A stretch of DNA of 64,000 nucleotides from Bacteriovoracaceae bacterium UBA3083 (GCA_002366565.1 DFBJ01000013.1:186001-250000), one strand, 5' to 3'; counted from the first letter of the stretch, positions 7,052 through 16,346 are shown. Notes: a model not told the origin generated them from the letters alone. Made by a program: numbers and translations.

Positions 7052-9523
7052 ATGACAAAAAAACCTGAATTACTGCTTCCTGTTGGAAATATCGAAATGT
7101 GCCAAGCTGCTATCCACAATGGTGCAAATGCTATTTATGTTGGCATGCCTGAGTTTAATGCAAGAGGTAGAACTACTAACCATAGCTTTGATCAGCTTGC
7201 TGAAATCATAAAGCTTTGCCACACCTATGATGTAAAAGTAAATGTTGCATTTAATATTGTGATTTTTGAGCAAGAGCTAGAAAAGGCAATCGAACTCTTA
7301 AATAAGTTACTTCCACTCTCCCCTGATGCAATCATCGTTCAAGATTTAGGTCTTGTAAAAATAATCAAGGAAATTGCTCCTTGGCAAGTTGTTCACGCCT
7401 CAACTCAAATGACAATTACAAATGAATTGGCGATAGAACTTACAAAAGACTTAGATATTAAACGCTATGTTCTTGGTAGAGAAAATAGTTTAGATGAAAT
7501 AAAAATAATCAAAGAAAAAACAGATAAAGAATTAGAAGTCTTCGTACATGGTGCTCTTTGTGTTGCTTATTCTGGACAGTGCTTTACTAGTGAAAGTATT
7601 GGAGGAAGAAGTGCAAATAGAGGGCAATGTGCACAGAGTTGTCGTTTTGAATATGACTTAATTGTAGACGATAAGAAAGTTGACCTTATAGACCAGAAGT
7701 ATCTAGTTTCGCCTAAAGACCTTTGTGGAATCGATGAGATTGGAAAACTTTCAGAATTAGGTGTCGACTCTTTAAAAGTTGAAGGAAGGCTTAAGAGTCC
7801 TTTATTTGTAGCAAGTGTCGCAAGTACATATAGAAATGCAATTGATAATGGCGAGGTCACAAACGCTCACAAAGAGAATATGGCCATCACCTACTCTAGG
7901 GGATTTTATCCAGGCTGGCTTCATGGAGTTAACCATCAAGATTTAGTCGATGGAACATTCGGAAGTAACAGAGGGCTAAAAATTGGACAAGTCCAGGAAG
8001 TTCGAAATAGATCAATTATAATTGCATCAGATAAAAACCTTGAGAAAGGTGATGGATTATTATTTGCGAGTGTATCTGATCCTAAGAAAAAAGAATCTGG
8101 TGCCATGATTTATGACATTAGAACTTTAAAAAATAGAAGATTTGAGATTTACCTTCCAAAAGAATTTAAAATAAATAATGTGAAAGAAGGATATAACGTT
8201 TATCAAACATCCTCACCACAGTTAGTGAAGAATCTTTCTAAATCGTTTACAGATAAGACTTTACTATTAAAAAGACCCATCAAAGTCGAGCTGACTGCAA
8301 AAGTTGGTCAAAGTTTAAAAGTTAAAGTTTCTTTAAATGAAGTAGAGATTACAATAAGTGATGAGCTCATCTTAGAAGAATCAAAAAATGAATTAAATCT
8401 TCAAAAAATAAAAAAAGAACTAACAGCACTTAGTGCAACCCCTTTTGAGTGCTCATCACCAGAAGTTTTTCTTTCAGATATCTCTCCATTTATACCAAAT
8501 AAGTCTCTTAAGAAATTGAGACAACGAGCAATAAATGAACTTTTAACTGCTATTACTTCTGTACCAGAAAGAGAACTCAATACATTTAAACTTCCAGAAG
8601 AATCTTTATCTGAGGAAGCAATTAACCCTAAGATTAGATTACTATTAAGAGAAATTTCACAACTTGAAGAAGTACTTCCTCTGCTATCTGAAAATGAGAA
8701 AGTTAAAGATATACTAGACTGTATTATTTTAGATTATGAGTTTGGAAAAGATTATGCACAGTCATTAGAGTTGCTAAAAAAATCTAATATAAAGTCTGCC
8801 ATTGCAACAAATAGGATTTTAAAGCCAGGTGAATATCATCACTTAAAGCTACTTCTAAGAATAAAACCTGACTATATACTTGTACGAAACCTAGGGGCTC
8901 TACAGTATATAAAGGACAGTGACTCTAAACAAAAGCTGATTGGAGATTTTAGTCTTAACATTACAAATTCTATAACTTCAAGCTACCTTTTCTCAAAAGG
9001 ACTAGAAACTCTTACTCCAAGCTATGACTTAAATAGAGACCAATTACTTTCTCTTGTTCAACATAGCGAAAATAAGAGTTTCGAAGTTACTATTCATCAG
9101 TATATGCCTAGCTTTCATATGGAGCATTGTGTTTACGCTGCATTTTTATCCAACGGGACATCTTTTAAAGATTGTGGAAAGCCATGTGAGAAACATAAAG
9201 TGGAACTACATGACTCTTTTGGAAATAAGCACTTCATAAAAGCAGACTCTGAATGTAGAAACACTATGTATAACGCAACATCAATCTCTGCGCCTACACT
9301 ATTAAAAGAATGTATTCAATTTGGTGTATCTTATTTTAGAATTGAAGCATTACACGAAGATGGAGCAACTATATTCACTAAGCTTCTTGCCTTTAGTGAA
9401 CTTCTTCAGGGAAAATTAAGTCCAGAAGAGCTAAATACTCAATTAGGAATCCATGAAAACTATGGCCTATCATCAGGCCAAATTTTCAAGGAAGACACTT
9501 ATATCGACAGAAAGAAAGACTAG
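7052..9523 (+). CDS. U32 family protein, RlhA-like (23S rRNA hydroxylation or relative)
   Basis: An 823-residue U32 protein. The N-terminal barrel begins P-E-L-L-L-P-V-G and carries the hallmark H166-G-A-L-C, with four cysteines at C170, C177, C193 and C197. U32 enzymes such as E. coli RlhA use this cluster for an iron-sulfur centre when making 5-hydroxycytidine in 23S rRNA. The spacing closely follows RlhA. After a middle DUF3656-like region, residues from about 500 form a second barrel-like half ending in a Cys-rich block (M-E-H-C, C-G-K-P-C). It is thus a long form, about 170 residues longer than E. coli RlhA. I start at ATG 7052 because P-E-L-L-L-P is the family's usual N-terminus; an in-frame ATG at 6989 would add 21 unlikely residues. 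Confidence 0.8.
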   Translation: MTKKPELLLPVGNIEMCQAAIHNGANAIYVGMPEFNARGRTTNHSFDQLAEIIKLCHTYDVKVNVAFNIVIFEQELEKAIELLNKLLPLSPDAIIVQDLGLVKIIKEIAPWQVVHASTQMTITNELAIELTKDLDIKRYVLGRENSLDEIKIIKEKTDKELEVFVHGALCVAYSGQCFTSESIGGRSANRGQCAQSCRFEYDLIVDDKKVDLIDQKYLVSPKDLCGIDEIGKLSELGVDSLKVEGRLKSPLFVASVASTYRNAIDNGEVTNAHKENMAITYSRGFYPGWLHGVNHQDLVDGTFGSNRGLKIGQVQEVRNRSIIIASDKNLEKGDGLLFASVSDPKKKESGAMIYDIRTLKNRRFEIYLPKEFKINNVKEGYNVYQTSSPQLVKNLSKSFTDKTLLLKRPIKVELTAKVGQSLKVKVSLNEVEITISDELILEESKNELNLQKIKKELTALSATPFECSSPEVFLSDISPFIPNKSLKKLRQRAINELLTAITSVPERELNTFKLPEESLSEEAINPKIRLLLREISQLEEVLPLLSENEKVKDILDCIILDYEFGKDYAQSLELLKKSNIKSAIATNRILKPGEYHHLKLLLRIKPDYILVRNLGALQYIKDSDSKQKLIGDFSLNITNSITSSYLFSKGLETLTPSYDLNRDQLLSLVQHSENKSFEVTIHQYMPSFHMEHCVYAAFLSNGTSFKDCGKPCEKHKVELHDSFGNKHFIKADSECRNTMYNATSISAPTLLKECIQFGVSYFRIEALHEDGATIFTKLLAFSELLQGKLSPEELNTQLGIHENYGLSSGQIFKEDTYIDRKKD

Positions 9524-11445
9524 AGGGCTTCAATCAAGTCCCTATTCTCTTCAACAGGTAGAGAAATATCAATATGAAGACCTTCTATCTCTAAGTTGCC
9601 AGAGTCACTATTTCGCTCGTAGTAGTTACTTCTCTCAACTCTAAAGAAGTCTATATAAGTCCTAGTATCTAGGGAAAGTCTTACCATAAGGCTATCACCC
9701 TTTTTCAATTTAAACTTCATCGGTGGTAATGTTACTGATAACTCACCTTCTGCACTATCCTTCAAGTAGAGAGATGTTCTACTAAGTCCAGAGGCCATAC
9801 TATGAGGAATTTGCCACTCACCACTAGCTGTATTGAACAAAGATATAATTAAAGAACTCTTCCATAATGAGCTAGAAATATTCAACTTTAATTTTGGACT
9901 TCCATTTATCGTTATGTCTTCTTCAGCTTTACCTTTGTAATCAAGATAAGCATATTCATCTATATACGTTCTATTACTCAACTCTGCGACAGTATTAAGA
10001 CCAAATAGTTTCACATTTACTGCTGAAAAATCCTCTTCAATATTCTTAGAGACGCCACCGTTAGATAAATCTCTATATTCATTGACCAAAGAATCAATAT
10101 TTCCTTCTAAAAATTTATTTCCAAAATCTTTATTAAAAAAGTCACCACAACCGTGTCCTTTATGATGAAGATAGAAAAAGTTCTTTTTAGGTCTATAAGA
10201 TTCTTTTTTCAAATACTCATAAGCTAAATATGTGTCTCGTCCATCTTGATCATTATCAGTTCCACCAACATGAAAGATTGGAACATTTGAGTCTTTTAAT
10301 TTTTCTAAAACTGACCTATCTTTTAAGTAATCATCTAAGCTACCTGAATTTTGAGCGACAATAAGATCATTCCAGTCTGAAATATCTCTACCGTAAAGAA
10401 TATTGTCAAAGTCTTCAAAAGAGGTTTCCTTTGTTTGAAGAAAATCAACTTTTTCACTGAAGAGATGTACCTCTTTCATATTCTCTCTCTCAGCAATATA
10501 TTTTAACAAGCTTGATTCAATAGATCGACCTGCTGTAAACGAGTCTGTCTCTGCTTTAGATGGCGCACTACAAGCAATTGTAGAGACTAAACCTTCAGCA
10601 TTACTAGCAGCAGCAGCTAGAGCATTATAACCATCATATGAAACTCCATATGAGATAACCTTTTGGTTTGAAAATTCCTGGCTCGTTATCCAGTTTATTG
10701 AATCTCTTGAATCATCAATATTTTTCTCATGTAACCATTTAAAAACACCAGAGCTAGCATGAGAGCCACGATTGGACTGCATCAAGACATTGAACCCTTT
10801 GTTCAAAAATCTTGTCGCCATTTGTATATAGGTACTAATTGGAGATGTATGTAAATACGGAGTTTTGATTATAACTGTTGTTTTTTTAGTATTATCTTTT
10901 TTAAATAGTAGAGATGATAGCTTTTCCCCATCACTCATATCAACAAAGAGATGATCTACACTTAAGTGTGAAGAAGGCATAAAATAATAATCTCTAATTT
11001 TATTAGAATCATCTACATTGAAGAAACCATATAAAGAATTATTATCAGCTAGATTAAACTTAACGATACTAAGAGGATAATGATCTAGGACCATATCAAC
11101 AGATAAGCATTTGCTTGATAACTGTTCAATTTGATTAATATACATTTTGAAATAATTAAAATCTACGTTTTCTGAAAAATGTTCCTCAAACTCAAAAGGA
11201 TTCGCTAAGTCTTTATTACTAATTAACTGGCATAGAGCTTGAGAAGAACTCACAACACTTTGACCTGAAGATATAATTTCATTATTTAGTGCAAAAGAAC
11301 TCTCATGTTCAGTCTTAGAGCTTTGTACTTGATTTAAAGATTCAATTTGTGATGTTGCTTCAGCAAAGCTACTAGCGTCTTCTTTATTAGCACAGGAAAT
11401 AAGTCCAAAAAGTGCAAATGCAATAAAGAGGCTTGGCTTGCTCAT
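9520..11445 (-). CDS. CocE/NonD (peptidase S15-like) hydrolase lipoprotein
   Basis: A 641-residue alpha/beta hydrolase of the X-Pro dipeptidyl peptidase S15/CocE type. The N-terminus is a lipoprotein signal with lipobox L-I-S-C (C18). The nucleophile is S269 in G-V-S-Y-D-G-Y. The acid is probably in G-G-T-D-N-D-Q-D-G and the histidine in H-K-G-H-G-C-G. The last 160 residues fit the beta jelly-roll cap (PepX_C) of the family. An extra region of about 130 residues lies between the lipobox and the hydrolase core. Members cleave esters, amides or peptides; the substrate is unknown. AAGGAT precedes the ATG. Its 3' end shares four bases (CTAG) with the convergent U32 gene. Confidence 0.82.
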   Translation of the reverse strand: MSKPSLFIAFALFGLISCANKEDASSFAEATSQIESLNQVQSSKTEHESSFALNNEIISSGQSVVSSSQALCQLISNKDLANPFEFEEHFSENVDFNYFKMYINQIEQLSSKCLSVDMVLDHYPLSIVKFNLADNNSLYGFFNVDDSNKIRDYYFMPSSHLSVDHLFVDMSDGEKLSSLLFKKDNTKKTTVIIKTPYLHTSPISTYIQMATRFLNKGFNVLMQSNRGSHASSGVFKWLHEKNIDDSRDSINWITSQEFSNQKVISYGVSYDGYNALAAAASNAEGLVSTIACSAPSKAETDSFTAGRSIESSLLKYIAERENMKEVHLFSEKVDFLQTKETSFEDFDNILYGRDISDWNDLIVAQNSGSLDDYLKDRSVLEKLKDSNVPIFHVGGTDNDQDGRDTYLAYEYLKKESYRPKKNFFYLHHKGHGCGDFFNKDFGNKFLEGNIDSLVNEYRDLSNGGVSKNIEEDFSAVNVKLFGLNTVAELSNRTYIDEYAYLDYKGKAEEDITINGSPKLKLNISSSLWKSSLIISLFNTASGEWQIPHSMASGLSRTSLYLKDSAEGELSVTLPPMKFKLKKGDSLMVRLSLDTRTYIDFFRVERSNYYERNSDSGNLEIEGLHIDISLPVEENRDLIEAL

Positions 11446-11756
11446 TAATTATCCTTGATTATAGTTATTGCCTAATAAGAGCAAGAATTGTACCAAAGAT
11501 AAGCATCTGGAATTGAGATGTAATTTAGAAATGAGTCGTCTAATAAGTAAACACGTGTAAAGATTTGTACAATAAATGGCAATAAAACAAGCTCTATTCA
11601 AGATTACAAAGGCTTACAACACGACAAACAAAAAACACCTAATAAATTTTACTTTCTTAAACTCACTGTAATTGACTATACCTAGAAGTATAATATTGAG
11701 TATTCTTTAGCTAAGCAGAAATCGCTCCTCTCGTTTACATTTTGTTAAGAGACAAT
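11446..11756. other. 311-bp divergent intergenic region, no gene seen
   Basis: This AT-rich stretch separates the CocE-type gene (minus) from the small secreted protein (plus). I found no frame with a ribosome site and no tRNA-like fold. A TATAAT at 11689-11694 could be a -10 box for the plus-strand gene, but no good -35 lies 16-18 bases upstream. Confidence 0.4.
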
Positions 11757-12038
11757 ATGGAAATGAAATACTTCATAACTATAGGTCTCTTATTACTCTC
11801 TCAAGCTATACTTGCTGGTTCAGCTGCGACCAAAGTTCTTATGCATGTAGAAAATCAAGTAAGTGTCGTTGAGGATAAAAAGACTAATCAAGAGATTACA
11901 ATAAGGAGAGATCTAATCTTAACAGTTCCAAATCAGATGTTAATAATCCAAACTCCTCATAATTCCATAACAAAATCATCTGGAAAAAAAGGAGAAGTGA
12001 AATCTATTGGCAATAATAAAATTGATATTTTCTTTTAA
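11757..12038 (+). CDS. Small secreted protein, unknown function
   Basis: About 93 residues: a signal peptide (M-E-M-K-Y-F then a Leu/Ile-rich core ending Q-A-I-L-A), followed by a Lys/Val-rich mature part of about 70 residues with no Cys. I do not recognise it. The longest frame uses a TTG at 11742. The ATGs at 11757 and 11763 sit four and ten bases after an AAGAGA and give a normal signal peptide. It points toward the pilus operon and its stop shares the four bases TTAA with the stop of the DUF4402 gene, but it is on the opposite strand, so it is not part of that operon. Confidence 0.6.
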   Translation: MEMKYFITIGLLLLSQAILAGSAATKVLMHVENQVSVVEDKKTNQEITIRRDLILTVPNQMLIIQTPHNSITKSSGKKGEVKSIGNNKIDIFF

Positions 12039-12442
12039 TAAATGACATCAATAGTAAAACTCCCAAAGTAATTCCCAGGAGGTTTATTAACTCCTATCTT
12101 TGCTAATGTTGCTCCTACTTTTAAAGCTTGCTTTCCTTTAGAATTTAAAAGACCATTCGCTCCAACTAAAGGTTTTGATTTAAATTTATGTACTTTAATT
12201 TTCTTAAGTCCAGCTCCATTAAGAGATATATAAATTTCAAGAGGAAGAATGATAGTATAAACCGTATTAGCATCTCCTTTAATTATAAATCTTGCATTAT
12301 TTGGTTCACTCCCCTTTGGAGATATTACTTTCTTTGAATCCCCCTGAACCAATGTTCCAAAATTAAGATCTTGTTTTTGAGTAATTGATATAGGTAGCGC
12401 GTAACTATAGAGTGAAAATAGTAATACAAAAAAGTTAATCAT
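12035..12442 (-). CDS. DUF4402-type minor pilus subunit
   Basis: A 135-residue secreted protein: signal peptide to about Y-S-Y-A, then one DUF4402-like beta-sandwich domain. It is clearly related to the major subunit at 15852-16346. Both contain L-x-F-G-x-x-V-Q-G-D, V/A-Y-T-I-x-L-P, G-A-N-G-L-L, L-K-V-G-A-T and end F-T-(I/V)-D-V-(I/V)-Y. Such terminal strands are used for donor-strand or chaperone interactions in pilin-like subunits. It is last in the operon, its ATG overlapping the usher stop (ATGA). A tip or anchor/terminator subunit is the best guess. The mature part is Lys-rich, unlike the acidic major subunit. Confidence 0.75.
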   Translation of the reverse strand: MINFFVLLFSLYSYALPISITQKQDLNFGTLVQGDSKKVISPKGSEPNNARFIIKGDANTVYTIILPLEIYISLNGAGLKKIKVHKFKSKPLVGANGLLNSKGKQALKVGATLAKIGVNKPPGNYFGSFTIDVIY

Positions 12443-14952
12443 AATCTGACTCCTTCAAAGAAAATACTATCTCCATCAATTGGCATTTTAAATTTTTTAG
12501 TAAATTCCTTCATCTTACATCCATCACATAATAATTTAAGAGTGTAATCTCCAGGTAAGATACCTTGAGTGTAAAAGTAGCCATCCTTCTCTATTTTAAA
12601 GGTCTTTATTTTTTTTCCTTTAGAGAGAATACTTCCTTTAATTTTTGCTTTTGAAGCCTTTCCTTCTATGAACTCAATCTCACCTTCAACATCACCTTCA
12701 ATTCTAAGAGGAAACTCCACGAGAGCCGTCTTACCTGGTCTCCCCCAGACTCTCTTTCCCATAGTTGTCGGTCGAAGATAGATATTATCAATTCCTTGAA
12801 GACTTATTTTAATATCCGTAGGGGCTAAAGGTTGAATAAAGGTAAAAAAAGCATAGCCTTTTTCATCTGTTTGCTGCCTTTCATTTCCTGAGAATCTATA
12901 GAACTCAATATTTGGAATATTCTCTTCACCATTATCTCTAACGTTATTACCATTTAGGTCATGGTAAGCAAGCACTTTTATATTTGCATACTCACTCGTT
13001 CTTTTATTGAATAAGTTAACACCGCTATCTTTGTCATAAACAAGCCCATAAGAAAAGTTCACACCTACACCAAGCTCGCGCTCACTATTTCCTTCAAGAG
13101 ATATACCTGCATATATCTTCTTGAACATTTTATCGGCCCTTAGCTTAACAGTTGTTATCCTTGGTATATATTCATAAGTAACACTTGATGAATAACTATG
13201 CTTTTTTCTATTAGAAAATGAATAGCCTATTTCACTATCCATAAGTCCGTCCCGATCAGTCCTTGTCGTAAATTTATATGTCGATCGACCAGAAGTGAGT
13301 CGAGAAAAGAACTCATCTACAAGTATATTATTTTCAACATTGATTGAATTTGAAAAGTAAAGATTTTGAGCAGAGAATGAAATACGGTTTAAAATATCTA
13401 AATACTTTACTTCAATTCCATATTTCTTTTTATATTTTATACTATTGTACATTTGAAGATTTGGTATAAATCTTAAAGGTAATATAAAATTACCATTCCA
13501 AGAATAATCAACAGGATTCACCTGTCCAAGGTAGTCTGATTGAACTCCGGAGTTATTAATATACGAAAGGTTTGTACTTACACCAGCAAAGTTAAACTTA
13601 GCAGATGTTTCAAATGCCCTTTGTTCTCCGTCTGTTATATAGCTTGTATCAAAGAGTGTATTATTTAAAAAAGTACTAACCACTCCTCCGTAGTATTTTT
13701 TAGATATATTTGTTCGTACATCATAATTTTTAACTGTACTTAAGTCTAACTGGATTCTATCAAATAGGTTTTTCGAAATTGAAAGATTATAATTATCTTT
13801 ACTATTCTGGTCCTCACCAAAAGAGCCAGTGACGGTAACTGCATTATTCTTATTAAATGAATTTGTAATATTTAATGTTTTATTTTCATATCTTCTCTCA
13901 CCTTTTGGGCCATAAAAGATAAATTTAAATCTGTTAACACCATAATAGAGATCAACATTGTTAAATTCATATCTTTGATTGATAGAACTACCAATTTCTC
14001 GCCCTATCAATATATCATTGTGATATAGCTCTACTTCCCATCCACTCTCTAAGAAGCCTGAGAAATTTTCTTTTGAGAAGTTGATTGGCCTAACAAGAGA
14101 TCTATTTGAAAAATAGGCACCAGTAAGCTTTTTACCGCCACCCACGAGGCTTACTCTTGGTGCATTGAAATGTATCGCCTTTAGTTCACTTAGGCCTAGG
14201 TCACCGAATATACGTCCCCTATAGTCATTTCGCTCTAAACTTAGCCAATATGATTCTTGTTTTTTCCCGACTCCTCGGTAGTCCGTATAAAGTTCTGACT
14301 TTAAAAACTCTGTTGAAAGTGCCGTTTCATGCCTGATTGATGAATTTATACTACCATTTCTTGAGCGATATGAATCAACGGCAATATCTTGATCAAAATT
14401 GAAGCCATCTATCCATTCTCTTTTATTTTTCTCTATAGGGTAAACAACTTCATTTCTTCTAGTCTTACTTTTTTTTGATTCTCTTCTATTTCTTTCTTCT
14501 GGAGGAAATAGTGAGTCATATTCTAATGTCATAGAAGAACTCAAAGATTCAATTTTGAATTTAATTTTAGTTATAAACTCAAATAATTTGATATCGACTA
14601 ATAAAAAATCCTCTAATGGAATTATACGATCACACTCGAAGTCATTTAATTTACCATCCATTAAGAATTCACATTCATTTAAATCAATTCTATAACTATT
14701 CTTTTCATTGAATATAAAACCTTCAATGACTCTCTGATTTTTTGCAAACTTATACTCAACACCAATAGAGTCAAAGAGATCCTCTAGTGGAAGGTACCAT
14801 CGATTATTTTTATTATATGTTAATAGGCCCTCATCAAGTATAAAGTTTGCTTTTGACTTTATTAGCATAATCCTTTCATAGTTATACCAATCATCCTGAG
14901 CAAATACATGGCCCATAATTAGGAAAAGAAATATACTAATACTTATCTTCAA
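12439..14952 (-). CDS. Outer membrane usher of a chaperone-usher pilus
   Basis: An 837-residue usher-like protein. After the signal peptide (I-S-I-F-L-F-L-I-M-G-H-V-F-A) come an N-terminal periplasmic domain (20-150) with a probable disulfide (N-E-C-E ... F-E-C-D), a charged linker, and a long beta-barrel (about 180-650) with alternating hydrophobic strands and the plug region. From about 660 there is an SdrD-B/carboxypeptidase-regulatory-like domain (H-D-L-N-G-N, D-N-G-E-E-N-I-P-N), then a final small beta domain with C-D-G-C. It starts with TTG, overlapping the TGA of the chaperone gene; AAGGA is 14 bases upstream. Ushers secrete and assemble pilus subunits handed over by the chaperone. The SdrB-like domain is not part of FimD/PapC-type ushers. 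Confidence 0.85.
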   Translation of the reverse strand: MKISISIFLFLIMGHVFAQDDWYNYERIMLIKSKANFILDEGLLTYNKNNRWYLPLEDLFDSIGVEYKFAKNQRVIEGFIFNEKNSYRIDLNECEFLMDGKLNDFECDRIIPLEDFLLVDIKLFEFITKIKFKIESLSSSMTLEYDSLFPPEERNRRESKKSKTRRNEVVYPIEKNKREWIDGFNFDQDIAVDSYRSRNGSINSSIRHETALSTEFLKSELYTDYRGVGKKQESYWLSLERNDYRGRIFGDLGLSELKAIHFNAPRVSLVGGGKKLTGAYFSNRSLVRPINFSKENFSGFLESGWEVELYHNDILIGREIGSSINQRYEFNNVDLYYGVNRFKFIFYGPKGERRYENKTLNITNSFNKNNAVTVTGSFGEDQNSKDNYNLSISKNLFDRIQLDLSTVKNYDVRTNISKKYYGGVVSTFLNNTLFDTSYITDGEQRAFETSAKFNFAGVSTNLSYINNSGVQSDYLGQVNPVDYSWNGNFILPLRFIPNLQMYNSIKYKKKYGIEVKYLDILNRISFSAQNLYFSNSINVENNILVDEFFSRLTSGRSTYKFTTRTDRDGLMDSEIGYSFSNRKKHSYSSSVTYEYIPRITTVKLRADKMFKKIYAGISLEGNSERELGVGVNFSYGLVYDKDSGVNLFNKRTSEYANIKVLAYHDLNGNNVRDNGEENIPNIEFYRFSGNERQQTDEKGYAFFTFIQPLAPTDIKISLQGIDNIYLRPTTMGKRVWGRPGKTALVEFPLRIEGDVEGEIEFIEGKASKAKIKGSILSKGKKIKTFKIEKDGYFYTQGILPGDYTLKLLCDGCKMKEFTKKFKMPIDGDSIFFEGVRL

Positions 14953-15728
14953 AATTTAAATGTATCCTTAGCGACAGGTTTTTTTGCGAATTCATTTTCA
15001 AAAAAACGAATTTCGTAAAGTCCACTCTTTCTCTTGAAGTCTTCAATCTTGAAAGTAAACCTTCTCTCTGGAATATAAGAGCTTACTCCATTAACAACTG
15101 TAATGAACTCTTCTTTATCTTCATTAATTTTATAAATTTTAAAAGTACCAAAAGGAAAAATAGATTTATCTTTTTTCATAATGACATGGAAAAAGCTTTC
15201 CTTATCATTTGAACTGATAGAAAAGTCCTTTAATTTTATACTGCCTTCTACATTTCCATGAGTATAGATAATTGGAACATTAATAGCGACTCTTGCATCT
15301 ATCTTCATCATTACAAGATTATTTCTAGCCCCATCCTGTTCCTCTTCTTTCTTTATAGGCTCAAACCTTATATGTGCGCGGTAGTCACCTGAAGAAAGCT
15401 TTGACGTTTTCCTCACCATAAATCGAACCACTTGTTCTTCATTTGGTGCCAGCGTTACCTGACGAGGAGAAAAGCGAAGGAATTTTATAACTGACTGACC
15501 CTCAACCCCAGGATCCTCAATTCTTTTCATCTGGCCATCAAAGGACTGCTTATAGAAGACTGCACTCAACTTATAAGTTGTTTTGAAAGTTCCCTTATTT
15601 CTTAATGTGATAGTAGAAACTTTTGACCTTGTTGAGAGCCTAACCTTTGTTGGAAAGACTTGTAGATTTGCACTTATACTTATTGAACAGAAATACAAAA
15701 AACTCACCACGAGGATTCTTAACTTCAT
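14949..15728 (-). CDS. Periplasmic pilus chaperone (PapD/CsuC-like)
   Basis: About 259 residues with signal peptide (V-V-S-F-L-Y-F-C-S-I-S-I-S-A) and an immunoglobulin-like chaperone domain. F-S-P-R-Q-V-T-L-A-P-N-E-E-Q matches the family signature, in which the surface loop precedes the subunit-binding strand, followed by V-V-R-F-M-V-R and an F-E-P loop. Family role: it caps and folds pilus subunits in the periplasm and delivers them to the usher. I start at ATG 15728, because GGAG lies seven bases upstream and the signal peptide starts there; an ATG four codons earlier lacks a site. It is separated from the pilin gene by a hairpin (15803-15826) and coupled to the usher gene by overlap. Confidence 0.88.
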   Translation of the reverse strand: MKLRILVVSFLYFCSISISANLQVFPTKVRLSTRSKVSTITLRNKGTFKTTYKLSAVFYKQSFDGQMKRIEDPGVEGQSVIKFLRFSPRQVTLAPNEEQVVRFMVRKTSKLSSGDYRAHIRFEPIKKEEEQDGARNNLVMMKIDARVAINVPIIYTHGNVEGSIKLKDFSISSNDKESFFHVIMKKDKSIFPFGTFKIYKINEDKEEFITVVNGVSSYIPERRFTFKIEDFKRKSGLYEIRFFENEFAKKPVAKDTFKF

Positions 15729-15802
15729 TAACTTCTCCATTTTTTCAGTTAGTTACTGAAATCATCTCAAAGAATATTCATATTAGTAAGTAGGAAATAA
15801 GA

Positions 15803-15826
15803 AGCCCTTCAAAGAAAAGAAGGGCT
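15803..15826 (-). terminator. Hairpin between major pilin and chaperone genes (partial terminator/attenuator)
   Basis: AGCCCTTC (15803-15810) and GAAGGGCT (15819-15826) form a perfect 8-bp stem with an 8-base loop, 25 bases beyond the pilin stop on the minus strand. The following minus-strand bases are only moderately T-rich. A leaky terminator or mRNA-stabilising stem here would let the major subunit be made in excess over the assembly proteins, as in many pilus operons. Confidence 0.65.
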
Positions 15827-15851
15827 AATATATGCTATGTGATTGTAATTA

Positions 15852-16346
15852 CTAGTAAACTACATCAACTGTAAAGTTTGCAGCATAACTACCAGCAACC
15901 TGAGTTCCTGATAATGCAGCTCTTGTTGCACCCACTTTTAAAGTCTGTGCTCCAGATCCATCAAGTAGACCATTTGCACCGGCCGCTGGCGTAGAAACAA
16001 ATGAATTTACTGCAATTTGTTCATCAGCAGTTGCTCCTGAACCTGTAATCATTGTAACTGTAGCATCTGCAGGTAGCGTAATTGTGTATGCAGTACTTGC
16101 TTGACCTGTAACGGCAAACTCACCTGCTGTAGCGTCTCCTGGAGCTACAGTCGAAGCTCCATCGCCTTGAACTGCTGATCCAAAGTCTAAATCAGCAACT
16201 TGTGAAATATTAATCGCTGCAGTAACAACAGCAAGCGCTTGAGCAATATCTGAAGCGGCCTTTGTTGAGTCGATTGACATAAACCCAGCTGTTGATAAAC
16301 CAAGTACACACATAGTTGTTGAAATTTTCTTAAAAGTCTTTCTCAT
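15852..16346 (-). CDS. DUF4402-type major pilus subunit
   Basis: A 164-residue secreted protein: a long signal peptide (to about S-T-K-A-A), then a single DUF4402-like domain rich in Ala, Thr, Gly and Val, with no Cys. Diagnostic blocks are L-D-F-G-S-A-V-Q-G-D, A-Y-T-I-T-L-P, G-A-N-G-L-L, L-K-V-G-A-T and the C-terminal F-T-V-D-V-V-Y. DUF4402 proteins are found beside chaperone-usher genes in other bacteria. First place in the operon, strong GGGGGA ribosome site, and the hairpin after it all point to the abundant shaft subunit. Its Ala-rich composition and more GC-rich codons stand out from the neighbours, as expected for a highly expressed gene. Confidence 0.82.
   Translation of the reverse strand: MRKTFKKISTTMCVLGLSTAGFMSIDSTKAASDIAQALAVVTAAINISQVADLDFGSAVQGDGASTVAPGDATAGEFAVTGQASTAYTITLPADATVTMITGSGATADEQIAVNSFVSTPAAGANGLLDGSGAQTLKVGATRAALSGTQVAGSYAANFTVDVVY

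Noticed and set aside
7567..7860. Open frame on the minus strand inside the U32 gene
   Set aside because: It is an antisense shadow with no ribosome site, odd composition, and the plus-strand gene is clearly real.
9453..9644. Frame spanning the U32/CocE junction
   Set aside because: It overlaps two recognised genes in other frames and has no start signals.
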